DNA of 64,000 bases, from NCBI GenBank assembly GCA_025266875.1, contig JALLLT010000004.1, forward strand, positions 124,001-188,000, given 5' to 3'. Of the stretch, positions 1 through 11,698 are shown in pieces. Numbering within the stretch: position 1 is the first letter of the stretch; every line of letters starts with the position of its first letter. The translations under genes and the position numbers were made by a program. The notes below the pieces were generated by a model. That model worked only from the letters and a program-made list of their open reading frames with translations, searched no databases and had not been told where the DNA came from. This stretch comes from Fennellomyces sp. T-0311 (taxonomy: Eukaryota > Mucoromycota > Mucoromycetes > Mucorales > Lichtheimiaceae).

Positions 1-329
1 ACGGCAGATACACTCAAAGCTGCCTTATCCGCAAACTTAGAGGTAGGAGCATACATTAGCGGTTTACAATCGGTGAACGGTGTGATTAATATAACGCACC
101 TGTATCATCAAATGGCTGACAAAAACGGAATTACTGTAAGCACAATTTTGCAAACAAACTTTTTTTCAGCTTTGGATTTGCCAAACGGTTTTTGGAATCC
201 ATCGCTTTTTTCTTCGCTGGATCGGACACCGTTGGAGCCAGCATTCCCGGCTTTCTTCTGCTCTTGCTGCACTATCTCCAGAGCAGGCGTTTCGCGGAGA
301 TCACTGTCGTTATAGCCTTGAGTTGACAT
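1..329 (-). pseudogene. Dal5-type MFS transporter, 5' part, frameshifted (runs off left edge)
   Basis: This is the N-terminal part of an allantoate-permease-like (ACS/Dal5 family) transporter, closely similar to the intact copy at 3130-5049. Exon 1 (329-100) encodes a polar cytosolic tail ending in a K-A-E-K-K-x-V stretch and the start of the first membrane helix. Exon 2 begins at 35 (F-A-D-K-A-A-L) and continues past the window edge; the intron is 99-36. At 104-113, just before the donor, the frame reads two TGA codons where the paralogs have Leu-Met or a similar pair. Adding one base restores the family sequence, so this copy has lost a single nucleotide. A frameshift in the first helix should abolish transport. 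A sequencing error is the alternative. Confidence 0.75.
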
Positions 330-3129
330 AATTTATTTGACAGATAGAGCGTCGTTGTAAATAGAACATGGCTATTGCTTTTATAGGATATATATTTTAG
401 TTCCCACATGCACAGTTCTGGATCGACACGAGCAAAAGTTATACAGATTGTTAAAGTTTTTGCTCATGGATTACAACTTTTATCAATTGATCTTTAGTTT
501 CTATAATAGTTCGATGCTTCTTTAAACGGTGTGAATCATGGGAGTTAGTTTGGAACTCCTTTCAAACAGGATTACTTACAAAATAGCAAGACGTCGCTTA
601 TATACTTTAATCTGACAGTTATCAACATATATCTTTTATACGCGCTTTCGGAGTCTCTGATATCAAAAATAATTGCGCATACCCAATATTCCATAAGCAT
701 GGCTAAATAAAGTATTACTCAATTGCCACAAAAATGTTACCTACTAGCATAATGTTGAGCGATTTTGAGCCTTGCCAATTTAGGGTTTTCGGATCAAATT
801 TCGGCAACAAACGGGGGGTCACCCGGCAATCATGAAAGTGTTACAGCTCATATGACCACGTTTTCCTGGGAAATGCTTTTAGTCCGTTTTGAGCTATGCG
901 TTGTCATCCAACTTGCGAAGATTGACATCTTTGGTTTTATGGTATTACACTGCTTGCTTTTATTTCTTAAAGAATAAAGACATAAGCTGGTTATGATCGA
1001 TTTGCTTCACCTATCGTACGCATGAAACCCACACGCTATGTACATTCAAAATTTTGTTGGAAAAAGTATGCCATACTTCTATTTTTTAGATAAAGTATCG
1101 TTTACTTTCCTGGTCAAAAATACGCACTGTACGTTTGTGTAAAATATAGGCTGCGGGTATATGACTTTAAGCGAAGTTCCTTTCATCGTAAACCTTACAT
1201 AAAAATTATTACAATAGTTGTATGTGATTGGGCATCGTGAGTTCACTTGCCATAATGTCAGTGACCAGTGTTTATTAAATGCTTTATAAGTAATACGTAG
1301 TGTATGATATCTCCATTCATTCTGATCTCGTGTACAGCGGAACCCCGTTTTTTGCACAGGTGGTTTTTCAGGAAATGTAGTGCAAAAACCGGGGGGTGTG
1401 CAAATATCGAGGGTGAACTGTAGAGAAGTTGAGTGGGCTGGGTGAGGTCTTCATGCAAAAAGCAGGGTTCTACTGTAAATGTCATCCTGTTGTTCGCAAG
1501 GATTTCCGCCAGAAAAAAGTATCACATCAATCCTCAACATGCAATACAGGACTAAGTGCGCACACATTGTATGCCCCGACAGTTTCTCTGGTATAATTTT
1601 CTACACCACTATATCTTGTTTATGCTAACCGCAATCCATCCTTGTATCTGAATGCCTCTGCCGTTCAAATTCCGTCAGCATTCATATCATGTTCAACCGT
1701 AACTCGTTACGTGAACCAAACAATAACTGCTAAAGAAGACACAGGACACTGAGATTTATAGCTGACTTACGACGAAGGTATGTAATACTTATGAAAAACA
1801 GTCAATGCATAACTTTTGAAATGCAACGTGATCGTCAAAGGAAAACCGCCTTGCTCCGGAAAGAGATGTCCGTACAAATAGCATTGTCATTCAGCCAATC
1901 ATCATTGGATGAAGCATTTCTCCCGTTGAAAAAGTATAACTTCTCCAGAAGTATGTTAAGATCTGCATTCACAAGATGTCAATCACAAGTTATCACGCAA
2001 AGAATGAAACAGAAAGTTTCTATAGCATCGACAGATTGGATTTAAACAGTTACATAGCTGGCTGATTATGAGCGATCTTTGCTATCGTGCGATGAACGAT
2101 TGTGATCTCCATTTGAAGGATGATTTTGGTCACGATGTTATCGCGGAATTGGTTAACCGCTACCTGCCAGGAATAGGTTGGGAGAGTGGCATAAATCTAT
2201 GTCAGTAGACTGCTGGCCATTATAAACAGATTAAAACCTCTTCAGACGTCATTCTGTTTTTTTAATAACATGGTTTGCTTTCTCTATGACGATCAACTCG
2301 TACTAAGAAGTATTTCCAAAGCGAGACTACGTGAGCTTTCTGCGGTGTACTAGTTCACAAGTCGCATCGACAGTATTAAGTAGTCGCAAGATTGAAATTG
2401 TAAGTATGTAGCTTGCTGCTATTCGGGAATGTTTGGATTCTGTAGCTCAGTTAGATATGTCTCTGGACAGAATAGACACCAGACTAGGTAAAGTCGCATT
2501 CTTCAATTCACTAGCTACCAATTCACCAAGCTTCTGCAGCTAGTAATAGTTTGACATACTGATTATAGCCTTTGCAATAGAGTGTTACAACCTTATTGCC
2601 ATGTGGATTACACCAGGGTGCGTATTAGCCTTGATAATTGGAAGTTCCTTCCCTGCCGTAGAAACGACGGACAGTTAATGAAGCTGCACAGAAAGTATGA
2701 ATATTTTGTAAACTCATCGAATTGGACTTCAACATTTCATGTGAACACGTCTTCCTTGCTCAGTTGGAAAATGCTAATTTCATTGTTGCGGCCTTTTCAA
2801 AAGACCGCGGACATCCGCGGCTTGAGGAGCCATCTCGGTCATGCCGACGTTACACAATCTAAAGTAGATGAACTTTAAACAAGCCTTGGGAACTTTCAAG
2901 TCATACAAGAGATACCAACCGCCGGGACACTGACAAAGTCAGCGGTTGTGTTCATTGGTGTCGATTACAAATCGCGTAAAAGGTAATATTTCGAAATTTG
3001 GGCAAGCACTTTGTAAATACATTAATTTTTATGTTTTCACGTACATGGCTAACTACTGTATATATATATATATAACAATGTGGACTCAATCCACATAAAA
3101 GAGGATGAAAAATTACAGAAGAATATAAA
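330..3129. other. Long intergenic stretch with possible coding fossils
   Basis: No intact gene is visible. Short stretches look like eroded coding sequence: about 2068-2205 (plus strand, roughly 46 codons opening M-S-D-L and ending in TAG) and about 2420-2497 (plus strand, a coiled-coil-like run around L-D-S-V-A-Q-L-D-M-S-L-D-R). Neither resembles a family I can name. A (TA)n microsatellite lies at about 3058-3074. The ORFs at 1791-2045 and 2582-2878 show no recognisable domain and I do not call them genes. Confidence 0.4.
375..385 (-). promoter_or_regulatory. TATA-type box upstream of the left-edge transporter copy
   Basis: TATAAAAGCAA on the minus strand lies about 46 bp upstream of the start codon at 329. 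The identical 11-mer sits upstream of the intact paralog (5137-5147), which suggests duplicated promoter sequence. Confidence 0.45.
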
Positions 3130-5049
3130 CTAGAGGCGATAAATAAAGTTTTTATCTTGCTTATCAGTCAAGTCCAAAGTGACGTCGGTCGATTCAGTTG
3201 GTGGATTGGCCAAACGTTTCTTATTTTCTCTGGCCATAGTGAAGCGCATGATCAGGTAGCAAACAATAGCAACGCCATTACCGATGCAGAAACCAGTCAT
3301 TGCACCGGTGTAACGTGGAGCTTCCCGCTCCAACATGACCAACGGACCGATGAAGTTACCGAGAGTGTAGAAAATCACAAAGGCACCATTGTAAAAGATC
3401 TTCTTACTGTAGCCGGAGACATTGGCACCAATTGTAGTGATGAGTAAACTGTAACCACCAGTCAAAGCCCATGCGATGTAGAAACCGGCGAGTTTGGCAG
3501 GGCCCTGCTTGACAACTGCCAAAATAATACAGCCGACCAAACTGATGGTGGACATCAAAGCACCCGTGAGGCAGATCTGCTTTGTACGTTTGGCCACGAT
3601 GGTTGCAAAGACGACACCAATGAACGAGGATGTACCGGCAGGGACTTTCAGTAAAATCGATTCACCAGGCTGATTGAAACATTTATGTTATTAGTAATGG
3701 TATAAAAATCATAAGAGGAAAGACGTACTGTAAAATCTCCGAGTTCCTTGATGAACTGCGCACTGAAAACTTGAAGGGCACCGTTTTGCATATTCAATCC
3801 CATCACTGCAAGACAAATACACCAGAATCGAACTTCTTTGAGAGCTTCGAGCATTTGACCCCATTTGATCTTCTTGTGACGAACAACAGCATTATCGCTT
3901 GTACGTTCGTCCGCAATTTTCTTTTCCTCTTCAGTGAGGCGAAGCAACCATGACTTGGGATTATCAACAAGGAAGAAAAAGCAGAGTAAGCCGAGTAAAA
4001 CTGTCATGGCACCGAAAATGATGTGGTTCCTGAATAACATGTAAGTGTTAACTTTTTTTCTCGCTTTCTCTGAGTTTACAAATTATACATACCATCGCCA
4101 CATCATAATACCACGTTGGTGGCCCATCTGTGAGATACCGTAGGCCACCAAGCCGCCAAAAATAGATCCCCAGCCACTTGCCATTGTTACAACGCCATAG
4201 TACGTTGTTTGTTCAGAGCGACGATAGAGCGTGTTTACAATCAAGTATACACTGATCTTTTCATTAGGTTATTGCTCTCCAAAATTGCTAACTTTGATTA
4301 CATACCTTGGCATCGCAGTTCCTTCGAAAAGACCCAAGAGGAAACGCATGGCCAAAAGCTGAGAAAATGTATGACAGTATGCGGTTGCAAGCATAATCTA
4401 CATTCATTCGGTTAATCACATGAAATTGAAATTGTTCGAAGAAGCACTTACAAAGCCCCAAATGAAAATGCATGCGCCAGCGTATCGACCGATCGGGACT
4501 TTTTGCAACATGATGTTATTAATTGGCTATAGGTGAGACAATGTTAGTTCTATGAATGAACATGGGCAATTGTATTATAAAAATACCTGACAAACAAGAT
4601 GTCCAATGAAAAACATCGAGCCTAGCCACGAAAATTGAGTTCCTGTCAAGTGAATATCCTGATAGATTCCAAGGACTGCAGATACACTTAGTGCTGCTTT
4701 ATCGGCAAACTAGAAGTATAAGGCAGTAAGCGTTAGCAAACTAAGACATGAGAGTAGATTTAACGAAGCTGTTTCTTACCTGCAGCATAAGAATCCATGC
4801 AACGAATGGAATCAATGTGAACGAGATTTTTCGCACAAGCTTCTTCTCGGCTTCGGATTTAACGAATGGTTTCTGGAACCCGTTGCCTTTCTCCATATCC
4901 ATGGCAGATGTAGTAGATGTTTGTGAGGCCGTTTCGCCATCCACCTTCTTCTCTTGTCTAACGACATGTTCGGTATATGCCGTTTCTATTACTTGTGTTT
5001 TTTCATTGGTGCTGTTTATTTGATTCTGCTCTTGTGTTGGACCGGCCAT
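3130..5049 (-). CDS. MFS transporter, allantoate permease (Dal5/ACS) family
   Basis: Predicted proton-coupled plasma-membrane transporter for small anionic or amide solutes such as allantoate, ureidosuccinate or vitamins; the substrate is not predictable from sequence. Seven exons: 5049-4780, 4709-4587, 4526-4452, 4397-4306, 4251-4093, 4029-3729 and 3669-3130, giving 519 residues. All introns are GT-AG and short. The N-terminal tail (about 75 residues) is polar, followed by about 12 hydrophobic segments. Family landmarks are the F-A-D-K segment after helix 1, the G-x-F-E-G segment of exon 4 (here L-F-E-G-T), and the central loop with D-N-P and the conserved D-N-A-V-V-R-H-K-K. Exons 2-7 have exactly the same lengths as in the paralogs at 26618 and 35220, so these are recent family duplicates. 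The frame is open throughout, so this copy appears functional. Confidence 0.85.
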
Positions 5050-8000
5050 AGTTTACGTTGTCTTCTTTTTTTTATGTGCAGGAGCGCGTAAAAAAGTGAA
5101 GGCGGTAGAGTATACTGTGATGTTTAATCAAACGCGTTGCTTTTATAACGGTTCGCTTATGCCCTGGATGACATATATTCTCACAGACTATTTCCATGTC
5201 ATACCATATCGTAAAATTTTCTCATACATTGCCGTTTACATTATAGATCGCGGTTTTGTTTATTGTTCGTAAACGGCATTTAATTCTGATACTAACAAGC
5301 TACAAAAGTGACAATGTCAAAGTAATTGATCTTGTACTGCTTTTCAATTCTGTAGCTGTGCTACTAGAAGTTAGGATTGTTGCTCATTGATGAGTCTGAT
5401 AAACAAGTGGTAACGAGCGGGGCTGTCAAAATCGACGCTACGTACATTGGTTTCTCAAAATCCCCCACAGTGCAACATCGCTGTACCACAAGTGCGATTA
5501 AACTAATGCATATGAAAATACGTTGATAAAGTATTTCATTGTTCTTTCCTAATTCTCATTGCAAATGACTTTTCAAGTTCTGTCGATGCGTTGCCATCCA
5601 GATCGAGACACTCTCATCGCTGACAGATCTGGCGAAAAACCACTATTTTGGATCTGGGATTACTATCCCCGGGATTATAGCCTAGATGGGCGTTGTAGCA
5701 TGTTGCACATGCCCAGGTGACTTCAAAAATAACCCAATTGAGATCTGTTATGCGATTTTTTCACACCTTTGTCTTGGGAAATATCGGTTGCCTTTTTTGG
5801 GTTAAAATAGTCATCGATTCCTGCGCTGTTTAATTACCCGTCGTTCTTCAGCTCATACGTATGTTGCCGAGTGCAAGGACCAATCAGCGTATTATCCTTT
5901 AGCTCACTAAGCAATGAGACGGCGTGGGGGCTCACCATTCGTCTGAGCGCTCGTCAATGACGTTAATCTCGCTGCATATTCTTTGGCTTCTTTTCCACAC
6001 TCCTTATCTGCAATTCACACGTTTTTTTCACTGCGCCATCTTACATACATAATCACTTGGATCAGGAGATCATCGTTATTGAGAGTATTAATAGTTTTCA
6101 GTCTTCGTATACTGCGCGTACAATTGGCAGCAGTATCTTGTCATGCACCATATATTTTTTTCTATGAAATAGTTTCATAAAAATACGTAGCAGCTTATGT
6201 CCGGATAGAATCTTTTGTGACATAGGACAATAGTATTTTCACAGATCAGCAAATGAATCAGTAAATTCGCACACTTTTTAGTTATAGTTCAAAATACTTT
6301 ATGCGGGCAATACAGAGCTAGTTACATTAGTTTTTGGAAAAATGATATCGATTCGTCTTCCTGAAAGCAGACATTGCTATTGTGATATCCCTGCATTTGT
6401 CATATTCGGTGTATACCGATCCAATCGTTAAGAAAAGTGATCGGAATTTTTGAACCTCGGTCGTTCGGCGACCGGTCTTCAATGTGGCATGTGTTAACGA
6501 TCTTTTCGGTAATGTTACCCTACATACCTAACGGCCAGTAGGACCAGGACCTATCAGCGCACTTTCCGTTGGGGACCATGAAATCGGTATTATCAGTAGG
6601 AGAATACTTGGAATGTTCAATTACTTTATCCGTGCGTATCAATTGCATCGACGCCCCTTTTCGGATAGATGCATGCGTCGTGACGAGCAAGCGGGTGCCT
6701 AACCAACATGTCCGTTTACATTACTTGAGTGAACGAATGCCACGATGTGAATCCTTTATAAAATCAATTACTACATAAATGGATCAGTTGCATTCAATTA
6801 TATAAATTCGGATAAAAAAGAGCTAAATGGGATGACAGCATTTTTCTGTTCTTTCTCACACATTGTCATCGGATCAAAATTGACATCCGTGGTTTCGGCT
6901 GTGCTCATGCGTTGTACCACATGTGGATATTGGCACCGCCGCTCAACGCCAAGTGAATCAGATGAAATGACTTTGTAACAGGGTTGTGCAAAGCATGGTT
7001 TCGTCTCAGGAGTTAAGAAAAGGTATCTGTAAGAGGCTCACCCAACAAACATTTTTTTGTGTACATGCGTAAATAATTGTGTTTCAGTAAGCATGTTTTG
7101 CTTAACTTTTTCGGAGCATCAATGGGCAGTAAACTAAAGGAACACCAAGTAAGTTAAATACGACTCTTATGTTGATTAATCTTTCAACCGTTTGCTTAAC
7201 GCATAATATCTATGTTAGTATCGGCTGACTATAGTTTTTTTTTCAAAGCTTTTCCGTCAAAACGTATTTTTACTTTTCTAGCGAAGATCAAAGTTCTGTA
7301 TTTATCAAACCTCCTTAACAAACTCAATATTATAAGCTCATTACAGCTTTTTCTTAATGTGAACCTAATTCCAACAACCTTCGAGGACCATATTAACGTT
7401 TATTGAAGGGGACTATGTAAAAATACTCGTAGCTTTGTGGTGAGTAAAGTGATGAAAGAACTAAAGAAAATCCAAATACGATTACCAAAAGATGCATGCA
7501 GTTAGTCAAACGGTCAGACTGTTAACAACATCCGTTGTCGTTTCCTTTGTAAAAAAAAGTATTAGGCTCAAAACCTCAGTTCAACCAGTTGTTAGCAGGT
7601 CTAGCAATTTCTTATGTGAGTTGTTTCGTAACATGTATGGTTTAAAAACCGAAATGTCGTGAACGTGTACGTACTTTTTACACGTTCACAATCTTTAAGC
7701 CGTGACAGTCTGAACAGATTACGTATCAGATTCTTGGCGAAGAAAAAAAACGTACAGCAATTTGTAATTATGTTCTACTATTGTATCGACAAAGTTAGCA
7801 CCCTCTTGATCGCACTCGCTCTAGTTTATTCATCGATAAGTGATTATAAGGTTCCCTTAATTTATTTTACTAAGCCTATGTCGTGCTATAACTACCTTAA
7901 TAATATACAGAAATAACTATTTGAAACTAGTATTTTCGTCCTCTAACAAGTCAGTCACCATTACTTTTGGATTCTGGAACAGCACTATCGAAATTTCTAA

Positions 8001-8715
8001 TATATTCAATCTTTTGCGGTGAGAAACTGTTTTTGTATTCGTGTAGGCATCCACAAAAGTAAATTCGTACCACCAAAGCATACCCGTTCATTTAGCCGTC
8101 CTATGAAAATATTTAAGCGATTAGCATACATTAAAGGTAGTTCTGGATAATGGAGATTTCGAATATGCCGATACTACAGCCTTGATGCTATATCAATTGG
8201 ATTTTGAAGCTTACCATTCTGATATGGATAGCATTTGCGTTTTAGATCCTACCATGGGTATTTTAAAAGTTTGCGCAACAAAATAGGATGAACAAAAAAA
8301 GTTCACGTTTACTTCTTGCTGGAGAGTAGACCCTACGAAGTTTCTGGTTTCCTCAAGATAATTGCAGCAGCGCTTTAATTACGCTAGGTTAGGCAGTATG
8401 CCGACAAAGTATTTATAATATTCTCCGTAACTAGTACATAATACCAATGACAAGCTATAAAAAGGACTGAATCCTCCCAGGACCCGGTTATAGACGGGAT
8501 CGACAAGAAACGTAACGAAGAATTTACGTGGGTGTTCCCAATCCAATTCAGTCCGATGCCTCCTGTCATATCGAGTTGTTGACCCCACCTTGTACCTTGC
8601 AGTCCCCTCCAAAGATAGACACCGCTGATCAAATGGCGTATGTATTGGCTCCCTTCATGTACACTGAAGGTATTGCGAATGTGATGCTATTCACCATGGA
8701 AAAAATAAATTCAGG
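5050..8715. other. Gene-free AT-rich stretch
   Basis: Apart from the promoter box at 5137-5147 I find no supported gene, RNA or mobile element. All open frames are short (under 95 codons), overlap one another on both strands and show no family motif. I see no tRNA B-box-like sequence. Confidence 0.5.
5137..5147 (-). promoter_or_regulatory. TATA-type box of the MFS gene at 3130-5049
   Basis: TATAAAAGCAA on the minus strand, about 88 bp upstream of the start codon at 5049. The same 11-mer precedes the frameshifted copy at the left edge. Confidence 0.5.
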
Positions 8716-8826
8716 ATATATTCAAGTTTTTAAATTATATTTTCAGAAAATTCATGTATTCACAAATATTCAAAATATATTAAGCAGATATTCAGATATT
8801 TAGAAAATATTCGCGAGATATATATA
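8716..8826. repeat. ATATTC-rich motif array, left copy
   Basis: A run of about 100 bp in which ATATTC or close variants recurs roughly every 10-20 bp, ending in a short (AT)n tract. It contains ATATTCAAAATATATTAAG at 8766-8784. That same 19-mer occurs, in the same orientation, in a second such array at 11241-11259, on the other side of the AT-hook gene. Function is unknown; it could be an AT-rich protein-binding region or the edge of a mobile unit. Confidence 0.6.
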
Positions 8827-9263
8827 TGTCGGAGGCATTTCAAAACAGCTGTTATGCTACTGATGCGAACAGTAGAAATATTCCGTGGTGCCTATACCTT
8901 TTGCGCGTCCTGTAAATCCAATTAAGTCGTTAGCCGCAACTACTACGTGTCGCTTGGGGCTACTACCTGTCTTGTACGGCCAAGGTCCGTTGCCTCTCGT
9001 TAGCTCTGTAATTCTGCAAATGCCAGGAACTTTTCGCCAATATATTGTCGCTGCTCTTTCGTAAGCCCTCTCTTACCCGGATCACCTGTGTCTACTCAGA
9101 TATTCATTCTGACAATAGATTCTCGGCCCGTTCCTCCGTAGGTAACACCTTCCTTAAACATCCTACTGCCTATTCCTAAATTTCCGTCGTCGTCTGTCAC
9201 TACCAGAAACAAATTCGCGCAGCTGTTATTTTTTGTACTTTTTCTGCTACAACATTCAAACCG

Positions 9264-11088
9264 ATGGCTGACGACACAACGACAAGGCTTTTATCAACGT
9301 TTCTCCAAACCATTGGCGAATTCAAGAAGTGCGTTACCGACGGATTTGCTGCGGTTGATCAGCGACTCATCCGCTTGGAACTAGCCGTGTCAACCGATCG
9401 GGAGGAAGTAAAAACAGGTACGAGTAAACTCAAGGACAAGGGTTCAGGTTTCGCGTTACAATTTGCTGATGCGTTGGCCACAACTACAACCACGCAAGGA
9501 CCGCTTCCATCTTACCCACAATCTTCTCCTGCGCAAAATCCTTTCGCAGATGTAGAGATCCCTCGCGATGTTAGGCAACCACTCGTCCGAGAAGGAACAT
9601 CGCTCCAATTTCGCTGGTCTCAATACGAGTACCTATGCGAAGACATCTTAAGGAAGCAGAATATCCCTTACCATGATCGGTATTACGCAACTTTTAAAGG
9701 TAATGCACTCATGTATACAGCAGGTCTTGTTCTTGATATTCGAGCGCATCACAATTTGAGTCCATCAAATACTTGGGAGCATCTTTCAAGACAAGTACGG
9801 CTGGAAGCCGAAGGAATGTATGAAAAACTGGTTGGTAAGGAGTACCCTCTTGTTGCGTGCATTGAAAGCTGGGGCGCGATGCTGATGATGCGTAAAGCAT
9901 TCTGGGGTGTAAAGGATAAAGAAAGTAAGCACGGCAAAACACTAATTATCAAAACTAACACCTTTTCTACTGTTTGCTTTAGCCCCAGGTGCGATGGCTG
10001 GCAATCGGTGTGTGTAGGTTGTCGTACATCCATGAGTTACTATTAATACAACTTTATCACTAGTACTACCGAAGCTCCTTCCAACACCAGAGCAACCCCC
10101 GCTGAAAGGTATTATCTGTCCACTTTTTGACCTTTTTGATTGAAAAACAATATTATAGTTCCAGTGACACTTATGCAAACCCTCAGTCGCGTTCATCAAG
10201 TTATGCTTCTAAGGAGATGTCAAGTGATGATGAAGACGATGAGCTAAGGGATTTTCAGAACGGCGACTCCAGTAGTGACGGCGATAGTGACAGTATTTCT
10301 TGCGACGACGACGACGACGACGACGATAGTGTGCGTCTGCACGGAGATGGACGAACTTTACGAACCCCTGGTCTGCTTGAAGTAGATGATTTACTTTGTG
10401 ATGATCATCTTCCGGAGTTAGTTGAGGGCAACCTTAAAAAGCTACCTACCTTGGACACTAAACTCTCTAGTGAACGCGATGGAAGGGAACCTGAATCTAA
10501 CACACAAGAACTATCAAAAAGTCACAAAAAGGCTACAGTCGCGAGATCGACGGCAGAAAACAGGCAAAGGTATACAACAGGAGTCGCCGGTCAAGGGTAA
10601 CAAGCAAAAGTCAGCTGCCACGAGTATACCACAGCAGCGAGCCACACCATCTGAAGCAAGCAGCAGTACAAGGGTGGTCCATAAGCATAAGTCATTCTAA
10701 AACGTTGACATATATTATCTTTTTAAGACGCGTGGTACTGATATTTATTTCACTTCAGCGAAGTCAGCTTCTATCACTGAGGCGCAAAACTATAGTCAAG
10801 GTATTGGGGCGATTGAAGTGAACGATGACACAAGTTTAGATGGAGGTAAGAAATTTAAACATTGACTTCAAAATTTTAGGATCCAAGAAACTGGGAAGCC
10901 AAAAAAGTCCCAAGTTATTAAGAACACAAACAACGATTACTCACCCCAAAAAACGACGTGGTAGACCGCCCAAGAAAGTTACAAAGGATGCGGATGAAGA
11001 AACCACGCTCAAAGGAAAAAACTGTAAAGAAGCGCAGGTATACGAAGGCGTCGGAATGAAGGGTTCAAAACACGATATGATGGGATAA
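9264..11088 (+). CDS. Unrecognised nuclear-type protein with acidic tract and AT-hook
   Basis: I do not recognise this family. Proposed exons are 9264-9924, 9983-10007, 10064-10108, 10159-about 10569, a segment to about 10665, 10759-10845 and 10880-11088. The N-terminal 220 residues are ordered-looking: a helical start, then a region with L-R-K-Q-N-I-P-Y-H-D-R-Y-Y and several Trp. Next come a Ser-rich, strongly acidic stretch with eight consecutive Asp (codons around 10300-10325) and a basic Ser/Thr/Gln-rich segment. The C-terminus has K-K-R-R-G-R-P-P-K-K, an AT-hook for binding AT-rich minor groove. Two problems remain: near 10570 the likely coding frame changes by one with no usable intron, and the intron 10846-10879 would be only 34 nt. 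The gene may therefore be damaged, or my 3' model may be wrong. Confidence 0.45.
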
Positions 11089-11220
11089 ATGGAGGTAAGT
11101 GATGTGTCTAGCAATAGTAGTATATGTAGCAATACGATAGTACTATAAGAATTAGTAATAAACAGTTATTGCGCACCATAAGGATTTAAGCATATGCGCA
11201 ACCGTATTAATATGTTTGAA

Positions 11221-11365
11221 AAATATTCGTTTCTTTTTACATATTCAAAATATATTAAGAAATATTCGAACACGATATTCAAAATATATTCAAAATATAT
11301 TCAAAATAATCCAAAAAAAAATATGTAAAAATCTTAATATGCTATGAATATATCTTGAATTTATT
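11221..11365. repeat. ATATTC-rich motif array, right copy
   Basis: The array contains the exact 19-mer ATATTCAAAATATATTAAG (11241-11259) shared with the left array, followed by three tandem ATATTCAAAAT-type units at about 11277-11312. It lies about 130 bp after the end of the AT-hook gene. Confidence 0.6.
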
Positions 11366-11380
11366 TTTTCTATGGTGATT

Positions 11381-11698
11381 GAGGCCTCTAGAGAGCATTA
11401 CGCCACCTGTCCATTACTGCGAACAGTATACAAAGTACTCCTCAAAGCATTTGGACCTGTACCGAACAACGAGGCAAGCCGCAGGTCCTCGACCACATCT
11501 TTACAGTAGTAGCCTACCGCGTTCTAATAATGGGTTGATGCGAGGCAAATGGAACAAAACGCGGTCGGTATTTTTACATGTCCTTCGAAAGGTTCGATAA
11601 GCTGAGCTATAGAGATGAATGGTTCGACAATGACGAACCAGCACCAGAAGAAGCCTTAAAAGATCGAGCATCCGCACCCACGGGTAACCACACTTAGT
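11381..11698 (+). pseudogene. Coding fragment of unknown family
   Basis: Two stretches look like real protein sequence but do not join into one frame. The first, about 11381-11510, includes E-H-Y-A-T-C-P-L-L-R-T-V-Y-K and ends in two TAG codons. The second, about 11540-11698, includes F-E-R-F-D-K-L-S-Y-R-D-E-W-F-D and ends in TAG. They could be last exons of the preceding AT-hook gene, cut off by the repeat array, or a separate relic. I know no family match. Confidence 0.35.

Noticed and set aside
10422..10700. Separate gene in the second frame inside the AT-hook gene
   Set aside because: Its first half is an out-of-frame reading of the acidic exon; only the second half looks coding and belongs to the same gene.
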